Of a stretch of 64,000 bases of DNA, positions 8,725-16,124 are shown piece by piece. Each line of letters opens with the position of its first letter. The stretch's first letter is position 1. The position numbers were made by a program, and so were the translations under genes. Below the pieces are notes generated by a model. That model was not told the DNA's origin, did no database searches, and saw nothing but the letters and a program-made list of their open reading frames with translations. Origin of the DNA: Mycolicibacterium aichiense. Its GTDB lineage: Bacteria; Actinomycetota; Actinomycetes; Mycobacteriales; Mycobacteriaceae. The stretch is taken from contig NZ_AP022561.1 of NCBI RefSeq assembly GCF_010726245.1, forward strand, positions 4,340,001 through 4,404,000, in the 5' to 3' direction.

Positions 8725-9596
8725 GCCAAGCCCCTCACCGTCCGCGCCGGCGGACGCTCCCCACGGATCGACGCGACCATTTCCAGCACACGCCGAGTGG
8801 GTCCCACTTCATGCACCCGGAACATCCGGGCTCCGTCGGCGGCGGCCAAAGCGGTCGCTGCCAGCGTGCCCTCGAGGCGTTCGGTGAGCTCCACACCCAA
8901 AGTCTCCCCGACGAAATCCTTGTTACTCAGTGCCATCAGGACGGGCCATCCGGTATTAACAAGATCTTTTACGTGGCGCAACAAACTAAGACCGTGATGA
9001 GTATTTTTGCCGAAATCGTGGGTCGGGTCGATCAGAATCGCGTCCCGGGCCACCCCGATCGCCACCGCGCGTTCGGCGGCGGAGGTGACCTCGGCGATGA
9101 CGTCGTCGACCACGCCGGTCACGGTCGTGCCGTAGCTGACCCGGAACGGCCGGGTGCGCGGCGTCGCACCCCCAGTGTGGGAGCACACCAGCCCGGCGCC
9201 GAACTCGGCGGCGACCTCGGGAAGGGACGGGTCGGCACCGGCCCAGGTGTCGTTGATCAGGTCCGCTCCGGCCGCGCAGGCCTGCTTGGCCACCGCGGAA
9301 CGCCAGGTGTCGACGCTGATCAGCTGGTCGGGATACTCGCCGCGGAGCCACTCGATGAACGGCACCACCCGGGCGATCTCCTCGTCGGCGTCGACCAGGG
9401 TTCCGGGCCCGGCCTTGACTCCCCCGACGTCGACCACGTCGGCCCCCTCGGCAACCACCCGGTGGGCGGCGTCCTTGGCGGCCTCGTCGGTGAAGGTCGC
9501 GCCCCGGTCGTAGAACGAGTCGGGTGTGCGGTTGACGATCGCCATGATCAGCGCGCGATCACCGGCCACCGGCCGTCCGCAGAACGTCGACTTCAC
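8721..9596 (-). CDS. folP2: Dihydropteroate synthase homologue FolP2
   Basis: A 291-residue TIM-barrel protein of the DHPS family. It has the pterin-binding signatures LIMAIVNRTPDSFYDRGATF and ADVVDVGGVKAGPGT, then VDTWRSAVAKQAC, NDTWAGADP and ILIDPTHDFGKN. The sulfonamide-target enzyme FolP1 normally reads DxGGESTRPG at the second motif. Here the sequence is DVGGVKAGPG. That change, with the link to gpgS, fits FolP2, whose classical DHPS activity has been questioned. Start is GTG at 9596. The product may act outside folate synthesis, perhaps on a sugar or methyl-donor pathway, but that is inference. Confidence 0.88.
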   Translation of the reverse strand: MKSTFCGRPVAGDRALIMAIVNRTPDSFYDRGATFTDEAAKDAAHRVVAEGADVVDVGGVKAGPGTLVDADEEIARVVPFIEWLRGEYPDQLISVDTWRSAVAKQACAAGADLINDTWAGADPSLPEVAAEFGAGLVCSHTGGATPRTRPFRVSYGTTVTGVVDDVIAEVTSAAERAVAIGVARDAILIDPTHDFGKNTHHGLSLLRHVKDLVNTGWPVLMALSNKDFVGETLGVELTERLEGTLAATALAAADGARMFRVHEVGPTRRVLEMVASIRGERPPARTVRGLA

Positions 9597-9643
9597 TCCA
9601 CCATGGTGCCTGGTGGCGCAGAGTTCGACGACATGGCGGCTGC

Positions 9644-11467
9644 CTATCCCTTGGGCCGGGAGCCGGCCGCCACTTCCTCGGGATACTCGTCGTAGAACGG
9701 TACGTAGCCCTCGTCACGGCCCTTCAGCACGTAGAGCGGGTCCTCGATCTCGTCGCCGTCGGCCCCGTAGCCCTGCTTGCGCAGGTCCACCTTGCGGCTC
9801 TTGAACGTCGACGTGGTCTCCAGCGACTCGACGATCCGGATGAACAACGGCACGGCGTAACCGGGCAGGTTGCCGTAGACGGTGTCGGCCAGCGCCTTGC
9901 CGTCGAATTCCACTCCGTCACGGAGCTTGACCGCCGCCATCCCGGCCCGCCCGCCGGTGTCGGGCACCTCGACGCCGAACACCGTCGACTCCTCGACGTT
10001 CTTGTCCTGGCCCAGCGCGGCCTCGACCTGGGTGGTGGCGACGTTCTCGCCCTTCCACCGGAAGGTGTCGCCGAGCCGGTCGGCGAAGGCGGCGTGGCGC
10101 ATGCCCTGCGGGTTCATCACGTCGCCGGTGTTGAACCAGACATCGCCCTCTTTGAAGGCATTGCGGACCAACTTCTTCTCGCTGGCTTCCTTGTCGGTGT
10201 AGCCGTCGAAGGGCGAGAGCTTGTTCACCGGGCTGATCAGCAGGCCGGGCTCACCGGGCGCCACCTTGCGGACCCGGCCGTTCTCGTCGCGGGCCGGCTC
10301 GCCGGTCTCCGCGTCGTACTCGACGTAAGCCAGTGGCATCGGGCTGATGCCGGTGGTCTTGGGGATGTTGAAGATGTTGATGAAGGCGGTGTTGCCCTCG
10401 CTGGCGGCGTAGAACTCGGCGACCCGGCCGATGTTGAACCGGCGGGTGAACTCCTCCCAGATCTCCGGGCGCAACCCGTTGCCGGCGATGACGCGGATCT
10501 TGTGGGCGCGGTCGGTGTCCTTCGCCGGCTGGTTCAGCAGATAGCGGCACACCTCGCCGATGTAGATGAAGGCGGTGGCTTCCATATTGATCACGTCGTC
10601 CCAGAACCGCGACGCCGAGAACGACTTGCCCAGTGCCAGAGTGCCGCCCGCGTTGATCACCGAGGACACCGCGACCGTGAGCGCGTTGTTGTGGTAGAGC
10701 GGCAGCGGGCAGTACAGGGTGTCATTGCTGTTGAGCCGCAACCCCAATCCGCCGAACGCCGCCAGCGCGCGCAGCCACCGGTGGTGGGTCATCACGCTGG
10801 CCTTCGGGTGCCCGGTGGTGCCCGAGGTGAAGATGTAAAAGGCGGTGTCCTTGGCCTGGACCTGTGACGCCGACGCCGGGTTGTCGGTCGACTTGCCCTT
10901 GGCCTGTTCGACGAAATCCTCGATCGTCACCAGGTCGGCTACCTCGGCGCCGCTTTCGGTGATCGGATCGATCAGGTCGGATTCGGCGATCACGACCTTC
11001 GCATCCAGCAGACCGATGCTGTGCGACAACACATCTCCGCGCTGGTGGTAATTCAGCATGCCGGCAACCGCGCCGCACTTGACCGCGGCGAGCATCATCA
11101 GGACGGCATGCGGCGAGTTGCGCAGCATGATGCCGACCACGTCGCCGCGGCCAACTCCCTTGTCGGCCAACACCGCCGCGAGCCGGTTGGCCGTCTCGTT
11201 GGCTTCGCGGTAGGTGATCTTCTCGTCGCCCATCCGGATGAACACGCGGTCGGCGTAGCGCGCGGCGCGATCTTGGAACACCTTGCCGATGGAGGTCTTC
11301 GTGGTCGGCAGCGCCAGCAGACCGGTCAGTGCGCCGCGCACGATCACGGGCGCATCCATCACCACCGCGGGCAACCGGGTGGCCAGGTCGAGCAGCCCTA
11401 CCGAATGCTTCGCACCCGACTTTCCCGCGCCGGAATCGCCGGATTCGGCAGAACTATTGCTGGCCAT
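9644..11467 (-). CDS. fadD6: Long-chain acyl-CoA synthetase FadD6
   Basis: About 607 residues of the very-long-chain acyl-CoA synthetase/FATP type. The AMP-binding signature is FYIFTSGTTGHPKASVMTHH, and YIGEVCRYLLNQP and FYAASEGNTAFINIFN follow. The FATP/VLACS motif FRWKGENVATTQVEAALG is present. The C-terminal lid has RAGMAAVKLRDGVEF and a Lys-containing DLRKQGYG. It activates fatty acids to acyl-CoA through acyl-AMP. The ATG at 11467 has GGAGGT 7 nt upstream. An in-frame GTG at 11521 would overlap the LOG gene and looks wrong. It matches Rv1206 in order and length. Confidence 0.95.
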   Translation of the reverse strand: MASNSSAESGDSGAGKSGAKHSVGLLDLATRLPAVVMDAPVIVRGALTGLLALPTTKTSIGKVFQDRAARYADRVFIRMGDEKITYREANETANRLAAVLADKGVGRGDVVGIMLRNSPHAVLMMLAAVKCGAVAGMLNYHQRGDVLSHSIGLLDAKVVIAESDLIDPITESGAEVADLVTIEDFVEQAKGKSTDNPASASQVQAKDTAFYIFTSGTTGHPKASVMTHHRWLRALAAFGGLGLRLNSNDTLYCPLPLYHNNALTVAVSSVINAGGTLALGKSFSASRFWDDVINMEATAFIYIGEVCRYLLNQPAKDTDRAHKIRVIAGNGLRPEIWEEFTRRFNIGRVAEFYAASEGNTAFINIFNIPKTTGISPMPLAYVEYDAETGEPARDENGRVRKVAPGEPGLLISPVNKLSPFDGYTDKEASEKKLVRNAFKEGDVWFNTGDVMNPQGMRHAAFADRLGDTFRWKGENVATTQVEAALGQDKNVEESTVFGVEVPDTGGRAGMAAVKLRDGVEFDGKALADTVYGNLPGYAVPLFIRIVESLETTSTFKSRKVDLRKQGYGADGDEIEDPLYVLKGRDEGYVPFYDEYPEEVAAGSRPKG

Positions 11468-11517
11468 CGATGCCACCTCCCGTGTGTCGCCCGTCCCGCG
11501 AGTCAGAGTAACCCTGG

Positions 11518-12081
11518 TCACGTCCGGGGTGCGCAGACGTCGAGCGCCGCCTCGACGACATCGACGACCACCAGCCGGTCCAATGCTGCCTGTGCGACGA
11601 AACCGGGCTCGACGAGTGACCCCAACCAGGTGCGCAGACCGTCGTAGTGGCCGGTGGGGTCAAGGAGCACCACCGGTTTTTCATGCATACCCAGGTACCC
11701 CGCGGTCCACGTTTCGAAAAGTTCCTCCAGCGTGCCGATCCCGCCCGGGAGTGCCAGGAAGGCGTCGCTGCGGTCTTCCATGACTTGTTTGCGCTGACGC
11801 ATGGTGTCGGTGACGATCAGCTCGTCGGCATCGACGTCGGCCAGCTCCCGGTGCACCAGCGCCTTGGGGATGACCCCGACCGTGCGCCCACCGTGGGAGC
11901 GGGCACCCTCGGCCACCGCGCCCATCGCCGAGACGTTGCCGCCGCCGGACACCAGCGTCCAGCCCCGGTCGGCAATCGCCTCCCCCACCCGTCGGGCGAG
12001 GTCGAGCAGGTCGGGGTGACGCGGGCCGGATGCGCAGTAGACGCACACCGCCCACTCGTCGTCGCGGTTCTCGGGTTCCAC
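11518..12081 (-). CDS. LOG-family phosphoribohydrolase (cytokinin-activating type)
   Basis: A 187-residue Rossmann protein of the TIGR00730/LOG family. These enzymes release the free base from cytokinin-type nucleoside 5'-monophosphates by cutting the N-glycosidic bond. The active-site signature FLALPGGIGTLEELFETWT contains PGGxGTxxE, and TDTMRQRKQVMEDRSDAF supplies the Arg-Lys pair. GWTLVSGGGN near the N-terminus is the nucleotide loop. The M. tuberculosis orthologue Rv1205 has been linked to cytokinin production and proteasome phenotypes. It is first in a same-strand run LOG-fadD6-folP2-gpgS-DivIVA-tag and is divergent from the ATPase at 12154. Confidence 0.9.
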   Translation of the reverse strand: MEPENRDDEWAVCVYCASGPRHPDLLDLARRVGEAIADRGWTLVSGGGNVSAMGAVAEGARSHGGRTVGVIPKALVHRELADVDADELIVTDTMRQRKQVMEDRSDAFLALPGGIGTLEELFETWTAGYLGMHEKPVVLLDPTGHYDGLRTWLGSLVEPGFVAQAALDRLVVVDVVEAALDVCAPRT

Positions 12082-12141
12082 ACCGGCAAACCTAACGCAG
12101 CCGATTTACCGCTATTGCCGTGCCGGTGCGGTGCAGGCAAA

Positions 12142-12147
12142 TACAGT
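12142..12147 (+). promoter_or_regulatory. Candidate -10 element of leaderless transcript
   Basis: TACAGT lies 6 nt before the ATG at 12154. It fits the TAnnnT hexamer at the spacing seen for mycobacterial leaderless genes, and no Shine-Dalgarno is present. Confidence 0.4.
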
Positions 12148-12153
12148 CCGGCT

Positions 12154-14223
12154 ATGCCGAATCAGTGGCCGCTCGTGCCGCGCCAGTCCTGCGACCGCGC
12201 GATCGAGCTGCTCGGCACTCATCGCGGGCTGGTCCTGGTCGGCGCCGACGGGGTCGGCAAGACGACGCTGGCCGGCCAGATCGCCGATCGGCTCGGGGAG
12301 ACCGCGCCGGTCCGGGTGAAAGCCACCGGCGGCCAGGCCGCCGTGCCGTTCGGGGCGTTCGGCCCACTGGTCGAGGTCCACGAGGTGGGAAAGCCTGCCG
12401 CACTGATCCACTCGGCGCTGGAATCTCTGCTCGCCCAAGCGGATAGCACGTTGATCATCGTCGACGACGCTCAACTGCTCGATCCGTTGTCGGCCAGCCT
12501 GGTCTATCAGTTGGCGCGGCACGGGTCGGCCCGGCTGATCGTCACGGTCCGGGCGGGCGCGACGCTGCCGTCGGCGGTGACCGCACTGGTCGACGATGAA
12601 CTGCTGACCGCGCTCGACGTCGGTCCGCTCGACCAGGACGAGACCGGGGCCGTGCTGACCGCGTTGGGTCGGCCGCTGGGCGACGAGTACCGCCGCACCG
12701 GCGGCAATCCGCTGGAACTGCGACTGCATCTGCAGACCCGTTCGGCGGCAACGTCACTGGCCGGTCTGGTCGATGCGTATCTGGCCGAGCTACCGACCGG
12801 GGCCCGCACCGCACTGAGCTACCTGGCCGTACACGAGCCGCTGTCGCGCGACGACCTGGCCGCACTCGCCGGTGACGACGCCGTTGTACAGGCCGAAACA
12901 GCCGGTGCCGCAGAGCTATTCGGCCAGACGGTGTATGCCGGTCACCCGCTGTTCGTCGAGCGGATGAACCAGGAAGCCGACCCGGCCGACACCAGGCGGT
13001 TACGAACCGAGATCCTGACCCAGCTCGCCGCCCAGCCTCACCGCCACCTCTGTGATCGCCTCGGCCGCGCGGCGCTCGCACTGGACAGCGACTCCCCCGA
13101 GCCCGTCGATGACGTGGTGGCGGCAGCACAGCAGGCGCTGCGGCTCGGCGATCTGACCCTGAGTGAACGGCTCGCCGGGGCGGCCCTGGCGCGGTCCGAA
13201 CGCTTCGACGCCCGGCTCGCGCTCAGCTACGCGCTGGCCTGGCAGGGCCGCGGCCGGGAAGCGGATTCGGTGCTCGCCGAGGTCGACGCGGCCGCACTCA
13301 CCGAGGACGAGGTGATGGCGTGGGCGTTGCCGCGCGCGGCCAATCAGTTCTGGATGCTGTCCGAACCCGAGCGCGCCACCGCGTTCCTGCAGAACACCCG
13401 CAAGCGGATCAACTCGACGGCGGCCAGGCTGACCCTGGACGCGCTGTCGGCGACGTTCGCGATGAACGCGGGCAACGTGGCGCGGGCCGTCGAGATCGCG
13501 GCAGGCGTGCTCGCGGCGCCGGAGGCCGAGGACATGGCGGTGGCGTGGGCGGCCAGCGCCTCGGCCTTGTGCGCGGCACGGATGGGCCGCTTCGATCAGG
13601 TGGACGCACTGGTGAAGCGGGCGTTGGACGCCGAGCACCCCGGCCTGCTGCGATTCACCGTCGGCCTGGCGCAGACCACCACGCTGCTGATGACCGGGCA
13701 GCCCGATGCCGCGCTCGAGGTCGCCGGTGAGTTCACCGACTTCGCCGAGCTGGCCCAGCCGGGCCGCTCGATCGGAGAGGTGTTGCTGGCGCAGGTGCTG
13801 CTAGCCCAGGGGAATCCGACGGGTGCAGCGCGACTACTCGGCCCGGCCGCGGCGACGCTGGAGCGCACCGGCTACTCGTGGGGTCCGCTGTCGCTGATGT
13901 ACCTGACCACCGCGCTGGCCCAGCAGGGTGAGATCGCCGATTCGGCGAAGGCGCTGAGCCGGGCCGACTCCCGGCACGGCACCAAATCCGCGTTGTTCGC
14001 CCCCGAACTGGGGGTGGCGCGGGCATGGCGGCTGGCCACCGTCGGCGACGGCACCCACGCAGCGATCGACGCCGCACGCGAAGCGGCCCGCGGCGCGGAG
14101 CGCAGCGGTCAGCTGGGGGTCGCGGTGTGGGCGTGGAATGAGGCGGCCCGGCTCGGCGATGCGCAGGCCGCCGGGGCGATCTCGAAACTGGCGGAGACGG
14201 TGGACTGCGCGTTCACCCGGTGA
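12154..14223 (+). CDS. STAND-type ATPase with helical repeats (Rv1204c-like)
   Basis: A 689-residue protein. The Walker A loop is GADGVGKT (residues 30-37) and Walker B is LIIVDDAQLLD (about 100-110), followed by the sensor-like RLIVTVRAG. The architecture resembles the ATPase core of LuxR-family LAL/MalT regulators. Residues 340-689 are Ala/Leu-rich helical pairs of TPR or MalT-repeat type. No HTH is visible at either end, so DNA binding would need a partner. Position next to the LOG gene matches Rv1204c, although this copy appears longer. The last 11 nt overlap the convergent Rieske gene. Function is unknown. Confidence 0.75.
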   Translation: MPNQWPLVPRQSCDRAIELLGTHRGLVLVGADGVGKTTLAGQIADRLGETAPVRVKATGGQAAVPFGAFGPLVEVHEVGKPAALIHSALESLLAQADSTLIIVDDAQLLDPLSASLVYQLARHGSARLIVTVRAGATLPSAVTALVDDELLTALDVGPLDQDETGAVLTALGRPLGDEYRRTGGNPLELRLHLQTRSAATSLAGLVDAYLAELPTGARTALSYLAVHEPLSRDDLAALAGDDAVVQAETAGAAELFGQTVYAGHPLFVERMNQEADPADTRRLRTEILTQLAAQPHRHLCDRLGRAALALDSDSPEPVDDVVAAAQQALRLGDLTLSERLAGAALARSERFDARLALSYALAWQGRGREADSVLAEVDAAALTEDEVMAWALPRAANQFWMLSEPERATAFLQNTRKRINSTAARLTLDALSATFAMNAGNVARAVEIAAGVLAAPEAEDMAVAWAASASALCAARMGRFDQVDALVKRALDAEHPGLLRFTVGLAQTTTLLMTGQPDAALEVAGEFTDFAELAQPGRSIGEVLLAQVLLAQGNPTGAARLLGPAAATLERTGYSWGPLSLMYLTTALAQQGEIADSAKALSRADSRHGTKSALFAPELGVARAWRLATVGDGTHAAIDAAREAARGAERSGQLGVAVWAWNEAARLGDAQAAGAISKLAETVDCAFTR

Positions 14224-15349
14224 TCAGCACGTCATAAGCCCGGTGCGCCCAGGCGATGGCCGGCTCGTTGCGGCCGACGAGAATGCGGTCGAGCAGGCCG
14301 GTCTCCAGATTCGCTTGGGTGCGTGCGGCAGTCGGGAAGTCCTCGCTGGTGACGACGTTGTAGAGAAACTCGTTCATGAATTCCGCCCCCGCACGGGCAT
14401 TTTCGTCGTCCAGCGGCTCCCAGCTGTACGAGGCGAACCGGAACGTCGACTTGCCGGGAACCGAGCCCGGATCCAGTCGGGTCAGGGCCACCATCGGTGC
14501 CGCGACGACCAAGCCGGTGCTGGGGAAGATGTTGTAGATGAACTGCAGGTGATCCATCGGCCGCCACTGACTTTCAGGTGTACCGATCAGATCCAGCGCG
14601 GCGGGCGACACCGCCGCCATCCGATGGTTGTACTCGTAGCGCCGGTACAGACCGGTGTTACCGATGTTGGCTGGCCCTACGCTGTCCTTGTGCAGATATG
14701 ACACGTGGTATAGCTCGAATCCGGTGTCGTTGCCCAACTTCCAGTTCAGGTCGACCTCGGTGGTGCGCTCGGCTACCAGATGTAATCGCGAGAAATCCAA
14801 GCCGTCCAACTCGGCTCCGAGATCGCCCATCATCGCGTCGATGTCGATCTCCATGCCAGGCGTCGGCGTGACGAACAACATGCCGTAGCGTTCGGCGGCG
14901 GGCAGTGCGATCAAGCCGGTCTGTCCCTTGTCGACGTCACCGAAGGTGCCGGCGTGGGCCACCCCGGTCAGCGATCCTTTCAGATCGTATGACCAAGCGT
15001 GCCAGGGACATACGAGCCGACGAGCTTTGCCGCATCCGTCGGCCAGCGTGGTGCCGCGATGCCGGCATGCGTTGAGGAACGCGTGGAATCCGCCGTCGTT
15101 GTCACGTGTCAGCAGAACTGGCACGCCGGCTACGGTCTGCGTGGAGAAGTGCCCGGGTTTCAGATCGACAGCCATGCCGACCACCTGCGGGCGGCGCAGG
15201 AATAACACCTCGCGTTCCCGAGCCAACCGCTCCGGATCGCAGAACCTGGCGCTGTCGAGTTCGACGACGTCGTCGGTCATGGCCGTGCTGCCGTCGGATG
15301 CCAGTTCGAGGATGTCTTTGAGGATGCCGATCAACTCGTCGCGGTCCAT
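14213..15349 (-). CDS. Rieske-type aromatic-ring-hydroxylating dioxygenase, alpha subunit
   Basis: A 378-residue oxygenase component. The Rieske [2Fe-2S] site is C95/H97 in ACRHRGTT and C114/H117 in VCPWHAWSYD. The catalytic domain has the mononuclear iron ligands H215 and H220 in FELYHVSYLH, with E212 or D208 as the bridging acid. Family members oxidise aromatic rings, sterols or quaternary amines using electrons from a reductase, and no reductase gene is nearby. The ATG at 15349 has GGGAAGG 9 nt upstream. An ATG at 15367 is the alternative. It lies downstream of a same-strand TetR gene with a 34-bp imperfect palindrome between them. Substrate unknown. Confidence 0.9.
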   Translation of the reverse strand: MDRDELIGILKDILELASDGSTAMTDDVVELDSARFCDPERLAREREVLFLRRPQVVGMAVDLKPGHFSTQTVAGVPVLLTRDNDGGFHAFLNACRHRGTTLADGCGKARRLVCPWHAWSYDLKGSLTGVAHAGTFGDVDKGQTGLIALPAAERYGMLFVTPTPGMEIDIDAMMGDLGAELDGLDFSRLHLVAERTTEVDLNWKLGNDTGFELYHVSYLHKDSVGPANIGNTGLYRRYEYNHRMAAVSPAALDLIGTPESQWRPMDHLQFIYNIFPSTGLVVAAPMVALTRLDPGSVPGKSTFRFASYSWEPLDDENARAGAEFMNEFLYNVVTSEDFPTAARTQANLETGLLDRILVGRNEPAIAWAHRAYDVLITG

Positions 15350-15385
15350 CGCGGGTTTCCTTCCCATCGAACAGCACTGAGCAAA

Positions 15386-15419
15386 TGTCGCACATGACAC
15401 TAAAACGTCAGATGCGACA
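15386..15419. promoter_or_regulatory. Candidate TetR operator upstream of the Rieske gene
   Basis: A 34-bp imperfect palindrome centred between 15402 and 15403, with outer arms TGTCGCA / TGCGACA and inner arms TGAC / GTCA. Eleven of 13 arm positions pair. The inner core TGACACTAAAACGTCA (15395-15410) recurs nearly unchanged at 16063-16078 upstream of the TetR gene. Confidence 0.65.
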
Positions 15420-15434
15420 GAAGCAAGAACTCGC

Positions 15435-16025
15435 TCAGAGTCCGTCGGCAGCTGTGCGCAGCCCGAGTTCGGTGAGTCGCCGCAGTTCGGCGAGGTCACC
15501 CGCCGCCGTGCGCATCCAGATGTCGAGAGCGCTGAATACCGCGCTGCCGATCATCAACGAGCGAATGCGCGCCGTCAGCCGCTCGTCGACCGTCGGTTCG
15601 GCGGGCAGCAGATGGTTCTCGATGGTCGACGCGTACCGAGCCTGCAGACGGTGCAGATGCCACTCGATGCGCCCGGCGCCAAGGTCGCGATCACGAAGCC
15701 TGGCCAGCTCGGCGAGCACGGCAGGCTCACCAGGGAAAGATTCGGTCGCGGTCATCACGGAGGTCACGATCGGTTCGCCGCGTGGCCTTACCTCCAATGC
15801 CCGGCGAAACCACTCGAGGCGCAGTTCGTAATCGGAGAACAGCACTTCCTCTTTGGTCGAGAAGTACCGGTAGAAGGTGCGCTCACTGACGCTGACGTCC
15901 GCGGCGATGTCGGCGACCGACGTCGCGTCGAAACCCTCCAACACGAACCGCTTGATCGCCGCATCGCGCAACGCAAGCCGCGTGCGCTCGGCCTTGGATG
16001 TCGCAGACGTCAACGCTCCGACCAT
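15435..16025 (-). CDS. TetR-family transcriptional regulator
   Basis: A 196-residue regulator. The N-terminal HTH reads FDATSVADIAADVSVSERTF followed by YRYFSTKEEVLFS. The C-terminal domain is helical, with no recognisable ligand motif. The ATG at 16025 is preferred; the GTG at 16049 is in frame but adds an unconserved stretch. It lies upstream of the Rieske gene on the same strand and is divergent from the FAD oxidoreductase gene at 16125. Near-identical palindromic cores in both flanking non-coding stretches make it the likely local regulator of all three genes, probably autoregulated. Confidence 0.9.
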   Translation of the reverse strand: MVGALTSATSKAERTRLALRDAAIKRFVLEGFDATSVADIAADVSVSERTFYRYFSTKEEVLFSDYELRLEWFRRALEVRPRGEPIVTSVMTATESFPGEPAVLAELARLRDRDLGAGRIEWHLHRLQARYASTIENHLLPAEPTVDERLTARIRSLMIGSAVFSALDIWMRTAAGDLAELRRLTELGLRTAADGL

Positions 16026-16053
16026 GGGGTCACTGTAAGCCAAAGCCACAAAT

Positions 16054-16078
16054 TGTCATCCTTGACACCAGAATGTCA
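16054..16078. promoter_or_regulatory. Candidate TetR operator between tetR and the FAD oxidoreductase gene
   Basis: Overlapping inverted repeats: TGTCA-TCCT-TGACA (16054-16067) and TGACA-CCAGAA-TGTCA (16063-16078). The second copy matches the core upstream of the Rieske gene at 13 of 16 positions. It lies 29 nt from the tetR ATG and 46 nt before the divergent gene. Confidence 0.65.
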
Positions 16079-16124
16079 CATCTGCCATTTTGGGGATGCG
16101 CAGTTACAACCGAACGGAGACGTC

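Noticed and set aside
10094..10867. 257-codon frame antisense to fadD6
   Set aside because: It lies inside a clearly coding fadD6 and is rich in Gly/Asp/Val shadow composition.
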